This document shows, piece after piece, positions 57,519 to 64,000 of a stretch of DNA of 64,000 bases (positions are counted from its first letter, which is position 1; each line of letters opens with the position of its first letter). The position numbers and the translations under genes were made by a program. The DNA lies in NCBI GenBank assembly GCA_907163375.1, contig CAJQUW010005219.1, forward strand, positions 62,001 to 126,000. Direction: 5' to 3'. Source of the stretch: Prostheceraeus crozeri. Lineage: Eukaryota > Platyhelminthes > Polycladida > Euryleptidae. The notes under the pieces were generated by a model, which saw only the letters and a list, made by a program, of their open reading frames with translations, was not told the origin of the DNA and did no database searches.

Positions 57519-59460
57519 CTTTAAGATATCCTCAGATGCTTTGTGGCATTAGATAAAATATTAGGAGGTGCAGTCGAATAGCATTGAAATCAATTTGATT
57601 TAATTTTATTCTCACTCCACCTTGACATCTCAATTTGTTTCCATCTTCTTTGAAATCGAGACATCATGCGCAAAGGCTTATCGTTGAAAAAACATCGTCA
57701 CAAACATCGATGACTTGGGCGGATACAAGAAAAGTTTGACAAAAAGAAATTTCGTTAGAGATAATTGATTTTAGATGTGAAAAGAGATCTTTTGATAGAG
57801 TCAGACTTCTCACTTTCAATTGTCAGAGAACTTACTTCACTGTCATCCTGCTATTTACAAGGACTGTCTATTATTCCTCCTCTCGATAATCAAAGGTGCT
57901 CTCCTTGAACTATTTGATGACCGAAAGGTGATTGACACAAGCTCAATTTCCCCTTCAGATATCAGACATTATTTAGCTGAATCGTTCGAGGAGAAATATG
58001 AGCAACTTATCCGCCTAGAACTGACATTTGTATGAAGGTCTAGAATTCAGTGCCTCGTTCTGAATTTCCTTATTTTGCTGTCAAAAGTAAATTATTCTTC
58101 AGTTGCAACAAATAATTGTTAAAAATCGTTAGGGCTGTACTCGGTCACCGGTTCTTCTGCTTACACCGTTAATCCGGCGGATGCACCGAAATGTTAATGC
58201 ATTTCCTGATGTTGAGGAAAATAAGTGAAAGAAGTGTTGAAAATTCGATAATTCAAGTTCATGATGAATAATTTCAGACTGCGAAGTATCAATTCGCAGA
58301 ATTTCGATCTCAGAAATTCGGAATCTCAGAATGAGTACTGCGCTTCCTGGTGTTGATCCTTTTGTTAAGATGTGGGAAAGCAGAAGAGATATTTTGGACA
58401 CACAAGTGCAGCTAATACAATGGTAGGCATAGGCACGTTAGATCATTATAGAAATCCGGTTATAAAAGGCATTTTAGCCCGTAGACCTTTGAAACTTTGT
58501 TTAAAAGACCTTCGTATCGAAACTGCTCAAGTCGCTTAAAAACACAATTAAAAGTATCGTTGTTCAGTCAATAGAATGGCTGAACAAGGAAGTCTGAGTC
58601 TGGAAGTCTGAGTGGGGCGCTCATCGGTGGAAAAAGTGTCGAAAAAATAGTCGTATCAACCCCCAGAGACTTGAGCTTCTTCACACCATCTGAGACCTGA
58701 GGGGGGTCAGGCCACCCCTTCTGCAAATTCTTAGTTTGCCTGCTTACACGTAAATCGATATCAAAACATTAGAAAAGTTGATTGTAAGTAATATAATGAT
58801 GCTTGCGTGTAGTGGGTTAATATATAACTAATCCTTCGAGTGTCTTTTAGTCTTCTCATTATTAAACACATTCGAGAAGATTTCGATTTTATAAGTCAAC
58901 AATATTTAGCACAGCATCAGTTGTAATAAGAGGCGGTCTTACGATTTTTGCTGTAACCATAAAAAGTCATATAGTCGATTTTAATGGAATTGAGGGGAGC
59001 CCTTACATTACTATTGCATCCGTCATCCGTTTGTCAAATCGGAATAAAGCATTTAACTGTTATTACTATTATTTGCCCATTGTTTGAAATTTGTCCAAAC
59101 CTATCCGAAATAGGCCTGAAATCAGCCATAATTGCTACAATTTTTGGACCCTAAAAACAACAGTGGAGATCTATTACTGCTGTGAAAGCTTTGCCAACAG
59201 TCTGGTTTAAGTGTAGAGCTATGAATATAAAGAGAGCTTTCATTTTGAAGATTGATTTATGTTCATATAATCCGACCAGTCATGCTCGATAATGTGCGAA
59301 AGCAAAATATTTATATTTTGCGATCTTCTAACACGACGCAAATATGCGAGCATGATGTAAATAATGAATAAACAAATTCTCACTCTTTATGCACCATCGT
59401 GGATATTTCCAAAATCATTTTTCATCCTATAGTAAAAATCTTGCGATGGGAATTTCTACA
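57519..59460. other. Upstream region of the lectin gene; no confident gene
   Basis: A plus frame 57820-58035 (71 codons, SISPSDIRHYL and EEKYEQL) could be an exon but is not identified. TAGGGCTGTACTCGGTCACC at 58131 looks like a hAT-type end, without partner. GAGACCTGA...GGGGGTC occurs at 58691. Confidence 0.35.
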
Positions 59461-59663
59461 TCCTCTGAGACCTGAATGAGAGGGGGTCAGTTGGCCTGTC
59501 TACCATACATCTACTGATTCAATTGAAATGAAATAACACGTCATGCAGATTTACCATCCAAAATTAGGATTTTGCGTTGGCATGAGCCGAATTTATCTTC
59601 AGCACAAAAACTGAAATGGAAAACATGGTTCCAGGGTCAACGGGACCCCCCTCAGGTCTCTGA
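59461..59663. repeat. Small inverted repeat, possible MITE
   Basis: CTCTGAGACCTGA followed by GGGGGTC at 59462-59488 is inverted at about 59641-59663. A third copy of the word is at 58688-58712. No target duplication defined. Confidence 0.45.
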
Positions 59664-59664
59664 G

Positions 59665-59815
59665 GTAGAGATGGAAACGGGTCAAGTAGTGTGACCCGTG
59701 ACCCGCATAGTTTCAAATTTGCAGACCAGTGACCCGTTTGAACCGTGACCCGCAGATCCGCGGGTCTGTTATGGGTCAGCAACAAAAGGCTCAGACCCGT
59801 GACCCGCAATTATTC
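59665..59815 (-). repeat. hAT terminus with GACCCG array
   Basis: TAGAGATGGAAACGGGTC is followed by at least eight GACCCG/CGGGTC words in both orientations within 150 bases. By position and style it is the 3' end of the hAT element whose gene lies at 60516-61320. Confidence 0.6.
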
Positions 59816-60515
59816 AAAAAAAGTATATGAATTTTAACTTTCATTTCATCTATCTTATAGCGATATACAGAGACTTTGTTAAAGATTCCTGATGTTAATG
59901 CACGCTCACGTAGCAAATAACCTATCAGTAATAATTTGATATTCGTATTGATAGTACAAGCTTTATTTCGAAATGACAGACGCCTTAACACGTTTCTGCT
60001 AGTTTATAGGCCTATCATTGTCTCCTCCACGTTTAAAAAGTTAACAAAAATAGTTTTAAACATTCTGCTTTATAAGGATTAATGACTATTGATAACCAAA
60101 ATGAAATGGTGATCAAGTGCATGAGATACAATAATCAAATCATTACATTTCGCCTGCTATTTTTTTCCTCTGGCATGTGACTAAAAGAATTATAGATTTT
60201 TATATAGTTACGTTAATTCAATAAAATAAGTAGGTTTAAAAAAGTCGAGGTTTATAGAAAATTAGTTCTTCAAGAATGTAAGTTTTGTGAAATTTTCCGG
60301 CAGAAATGCTATGCTGTACATATTAGGGCCTACCGTAATTCACGTAATATTGAAAGCGATAACGCGTGTAGTAAAAAAAATAATTATTTTTCGGAGCACA
60401 ATCACCAAATCGGTGAAAATTATGACAAAACGATCATGAATTGAAGGAACTATTCAAATCAAATTACAAGTAGATACGGCATATTATCGAATAGGATGAG
60501 TGACAGAATACAGAG
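59816..60515. other. No gene; 3' part of the hAT element
   Basis: AT-rich non-coding sequence between the terminal array and the transposase stop. Confidence 0.4.
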
Positions 60516-61320
60516 TCAGAGGTTCGTATAATATTCAAGGGATACGCTAATGGCGTCCACCGCTTCGGGCTCCAGTTGATTTCGGATAGGGCGCATAATA
60601 GATCCGCTATTGAATGCACTGAAGTGTCTTTCAGACTCTGATGAAGAAACTGGAATGACATATATTGAGTGAGCTATTCTCGCAAGAATTGGCATTGCAC
60701 TTTTCCTCTCGTGCCAAAGCTTCAACAGATCAAAGTTTTCGGAACAAGGTGATGGTATGAAGTTATATTGTTGCAACTCAGTTGTAATACTTCCGTTGTC
60801 GAACTTTTCTGAAATTCTAAGGAACGCTCACCCTCATGAGATCTAGAACTTGAAAATACTATATCCAGCTTTCCACATTTATTTCTCTTAGATTCAGGTT
60901 CTCGAAATGCACATAGGCCTCCATCATCTTGGGACTTGTTAGTGTGTTCATCACTTACGGAATGAATGCCTTGAATTACTTGTGGGCGAAACATTGTTTG
61001 ATATTTTCTGTTCGTGCACATGGAAAATTCACGCAAAGTAGGATCTAAAATAGCTGCCACCATGTGTAAAGAATTTATGCTTGACCACATCTTGGCATCA
61101 AGAGTCTCGACAAAATTCTTTTTCATGCAATTCATACTATCCGTGTATTCGAGAGAACTACAAGCTGACCAATTGTTTCGTATATAGTAAAAACTGGGGA
61201 GAACATTCTGCAGTGTAGGTTTTTTTCGCGAATTCCAACATGTCAATGACATCTCCGATAGGATCAAGGAAATTGCTAACTTCTCGCAATAAGTCGATAT
61301 TGAGACGCATATAAATCGTT
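60516..61320 (-). pseudogene. hAT-type transposase, C-terminal half
   Basis: Minus strand: LLREVSNFLDPI, then KPTLQNVLPSFYYI after a shift in an A-run at about 61230, DAKMWSSINSLHMVAAILDP, and after a shift at about 60750 the hAT dimerisation domain: LLKLWHERKSAMPILARIA, IPVSSSESERHFSAFN, IRNQLEPEAVDAI. These are the most conserved hAT C-terminal blocks. The N-terminal half with the BED finger and first Asp is absent from the window upstream, so the copy is truncated. Confidence 0.85.
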
Positions 61321-61540
61321 GCAGAGTAATCTTAATGATTTATAAATGTATGATCGCCGTGACCCATAACGTCCGTATTATTAACTTCTGAATGATTTAT
61401 ATTTATAATGATTTTTACCAGGTTTACAGTATATATATATCTACAAGGACAAAGGCGTATTTGAATAAAAAATACACGCACATGCAAAGTAACTTACATG
61501 TATTTTAGTTTTTAACTTATATCTCTGCTCTGAAGGTTAT
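61321..61540. other. No gene
   Basis: AT-rich; one GTGACCC word at 61359 may be leftover hAT terminus. Confidence 0.35.
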
Positions 61541-62286
61541 AGTCCGGGAGCTAGCGTGAAGTTGTGCAGAGAACGAGGTAGTACATAAAACTTTCACATA
61601 GCATAGTACACCTCTAACCTACTGCAAAACTTCGCGTCTGCCGGATCAGATCATTGGCTTTTCAGAAATAGAGAGGATAACACAATCCTATGTATTTCCA
61701 GTGGTAAAATTGTGACATTTAAGGTGTTGACTCCATTTTTTCGAATTTTTGCTCATAAAAGTTACACAAATTGGTATTTTGTTGAACTGGTTATTATAGA
61801 AATCCTCTACAGATCATGATCTTTCAAATGGGCTGTCATTTTGTGACAGAGGGTGAAGTAAAGTGTACAAACAGACACTTTTCGTTTAAGTATAGCAACA
61901 ATTTTCCTGAAATTTCTATGTTAAAATTTGCAGTTGCACCAACGAAAAGTGTCTGTTTTAACACTTTACTTCATCCTCTGTCACAAAATGACAGCCCATT
62001 TGAAAGATCATGATCTGTAGAGGATTTCTATAATAACCAGCTCAACAAAATACCAATTTGTGTAACCTTTATGAGCAAAAATTCGAAAAAATGGAGTCAA
62101 CACCTTAAATGTCACAATTTTACCACTGGAAATACATAGGATTGTGTTATCCTCTCTATTTCTGAAAAGCCAATGATCTGATCCGGCAGACGCGAAGTTT
62201 TGCAGTAGGTTAGAGGTGTACTATGCTATGTGAAAGTTTTATGTACTACCTCGTTCCCTGCACAACTTCACGCTAGCTCCCGGACT
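61541..62286. mobile_element. 746 bp fold-back element
   Basis: Starts AGTCCGGGAGCTAGCG and ends in its exact inverse. The two ~346 bp arms are nearly identical and enclose a ~55 bp loop (about 61887-61940). Flanks allow a TTA or a TA target duplication (GGTTA|T.. and ..A|TTAAAC). No transposase. Confidence 0.93.
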
Positions 62287-63020
62287 ATTAAACATGAATA
62301 ACAAAATTTAAGTTTTTATCAGCCTCAAACAGGAATCCCAAAGAGGTGAACTATCTAACATATCTCAGCTTACGCGAGCTAGATTTCCACCGCACGTCGC
62401 TGCCTTCAAAACATTCATATTGCCAGTGACAGGTAATAGTTGAAAAAGTAAAAGTCAAACAGACAGCTGCAGATTGAGTATTCAAGTTCATCAGGCTGGA
62501 TTGGTTTGAGATGCTAGACTTCATATACTTAGGGTCACATCATCCTACGTCTTCACGGTCCGATTGCTTGCGCGCGCGAGAGAGGCAGAAGATGAGAATC
62601 CTCTCACAGAATGATGTGGCACTCTATGCCTATTGCGATTCTTCACCCGACACTTCTTGTCAGAAAGGATAAAATTAAAGCACATGCATATAGGAAGCAG
62701 ATTGAAGTTTTCGATAAAAAGGAGATTTTCTGTGTTTTATCTGAAAAGCACAAGGTCTAGAGCCATAATTTACATTTTATTTCCTTGCTTTTTAGGTCCC
62801 ATTTCTAAATGCTAGGTAACAATGGAAAAGACATTCTTCTTTGATCGGCGCTTCGTACGTTCTTATTGAAGAGCAAACACGAAACTAATTAGCTTTGTCT
62901 CAGACACAGGTTCTACAGCTGTTGATATCTGTTCTGTAAACGTGGCAGCAGATCGATAGATATACACGCACGATTATCAATAAAAGACTGATATGTAATA
63001 AATAAAAAATAAAAAAGGAC
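62287..63020. other. No recognised gene
   Basis: Mixed sequence with a GCGCGCGCGAGAGAGG run near 62571; an A-rich stretch precedes the LINE fragment. Confidence 0.4.
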
Positions 63021-63740
63021 ATGAAGTCTGGGTATGTTGGAGATTTCTGGTGTTACTCATACTATTCAACTCTAATCAAGTGCCCCGATGACTTCACCAT
63101 CATCATCAAACTCCACACCGATGACCCTCTGAGCAGGAAGGCGAGTATTACAAACGCAGTTAATCATCTCTCAACTTGGTGTGCTAAAAATGGACTAACA
63201 GTCAGTACAGAAAAATCATGTTTTATGCCAAACACTCGTAATAACGCAACCTTGCCATCACCAATGATTGTGAAACAATGTGATAAGATCAAAGTTCTTG
63301 GAGTCCATTTGAATTCACGCCTAGATTGGACATCCCATACTGAGGCTATCGTAAAAAAAGCCAATCAACAGTTCTACGCACTGAAAGCTATGAAATTGTA
63401 TATTACTACATCCGAACATCACTTGATTTATGATTCAACTATTGGATCATTAATAGAATACTGTTGTCCAGTTTTTGTCAAATTACCCGAAAAGGTAGCC
63501 TTTGAGATTCAAAGAATCGACAACCAAGCACATACAATAATATTTGGCGATAATTCACGAACCTGTAAATGTAACAACGAGTGCATTAAAACAAGAAGAA
63601 CTTACCAAAGTTTGAGATTTTTCCATCGTATTGAAAGCAATGAGAATCACCTACTCTACGACCTTTTGCAAGAACGATTGCCGAGGTGTCAACACTAGCG
63701 CCTTCCACTATGCCGCACTCATTGGTATAAAAACTCTCTC
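63021..63740 (+). pseudogene. LINE reverse transcriptase fragment (palm to C-terminus)
   Basis: One long frame, 63021-63698, starts in the RT palm with KCPDDFTIII, in which the usual Tyr/Phe-Ala before DD is Cys-Pro. It continues through NGLTVSTEKSC, KVLGVHLNSRLDWTSHT, a thumb-like helix region, IEYCCPVF, and EIQRIDNQAHTIIF, typical of CR1/jockey-type LINEs. It is 5' truncated at about 63020, as LINE insertions often are. Its 3' end is not defined. It differs from the LINE at 42735-44570. Confidence 0.8.
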
Positions 63741-63944
63741 TTCCCATTTAACTGACTTTGGCGAATAATTGACTTTTTCTGATTTACATTTTTTCATACA
63801 ACTGGAATATATTCTATGTTACACGTATTGTAGCATCTGCAATATCAGGATTTCCGTTCACAAGAGAATATACATTATCTTATCTCATGAAGTTATAAAG
63901 AAAGGTTAAATGTACTAAAAGTGCGCTCGTACTCCACAAGTATC

Positions 63945-64000
63945 TGTACACAGTGAACATTTTTATATGAAAAGATTCAGTTTTTTGCGGAGATTACGTT
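63945..64000 (+). repeat. Dispersed repeat, copy C (cut by window end)
   Basis: CAAGTATCTGTACACAG, then TTTTTATATGAA, GATTCAG and GCGGAGATTACGTT align with 14541-14605. The copy continues beyond the window. Confidence 0.7.

Noticed and set aside
57820-58035. Plus-strand frame as an exon of a receptor phosphatase
   Set aside because: The resemblance of SPSDIRHYL...EEKYEQL to a juxtamembrane segment is too weak, and no catalytic domain follows.
61816-62013. Frame spanning the loop of the fold-back element
   Set aside because: It is a by-product of the inverted arms and has no recognisable domain.

Overview
The window is AT-rich eukaryotic, almost certainly invertebrate animal, nuclear DNA. 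It holds spliced exons with consensus GT-AG and GC-AG sites, a secreted multi-domain lectin gene, metazoan-type transposons of nearly every class, and frequent short words such as TACATGTA and TAGGCCTA. Those words are common in marine invertebrate genomes. I cannot name the species or phylum. No rRNA, tRNA or CRISPR array is visible.

Layout. 1-8.3 kb: a decayed Ty3/gypsy-type LTR retrotransposon (gag, protease, RT, RNase H, integrase) whose pol is split by a 2.7 kb relic of a Polinton/Maverick-type element (packaging ATPase, conserved membrane-type protein, capsid-like tail). A 1.2-1.3 kb part of that relic is repeated in inverted orientation at the left window edge. 8.8 kb: an exon-like segment on the minus strand. 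9.3-11.4 kb: a piggyBac element with a TTAA-flanked right end. 12.4-13.4 kb: a non-autonomous element full of CATACC/CATACGA words, with a second copy at 50.3-50.8 kb. 16.3-17.7 kb: a decayed Tc1-like element with long terminal inverted repeats (TIRs). 17.8-23.3 kb: a LINE (ORF1 with PHD-like finger, coiled coil and CCHC knuckle; ORF2 with endonuclease and RT), split by a nearly intact Tc1-like element (18.4-20.0 kb) and carrying a 256 bp spacer-less palindrome. 23.9-25.8 kb: Penelope-like element 1. 26.3-28.7 kb: an RTE-type LINE. 32.5-35.0 kb: a DNA transposon with 26 bp inverted termini, subterminal repeats and a DDE-like protein of a family I cannot name; it is the best candidate for an undescribed system here. 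37.4 kb and 39.3 kb: a retroelement remnant and a piggyBac remnant. 40.3-44.6 kb: a CR1-like LINE interrupted by Penelope-like element 2 with 301 bp inverted arms. 44.6-47.5 kb: a third Tc1-like element interrupted by a fold-back insertion. 47.5-48.8 kb: a hAT-like non-autonomous element with a perfect 8 bp target duplication. 51.1-57.5 kb: a host gene on the minus strand, a secreted protein with two fucolectin-type domains and one C-type lectin domain in three phase-compatible exons; Penelope-like element 3 lies in its first intron. 59.5-61.3 kb: a hAT transposase remnant. 61.5-62.3 kb: a 746 bp fold-back element. 63.0-63.7 kb: the 3' part of another LINE.

The lectin gene is the only well supported host gene. 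Three short minus-strand segments (8.8, 32.0 and 36.0 kb) look like exons of a small related domain and may belong to further host genes. Everything else is a nested record of transposon insertions, several of them recent to judge by near-identical repeat arms.
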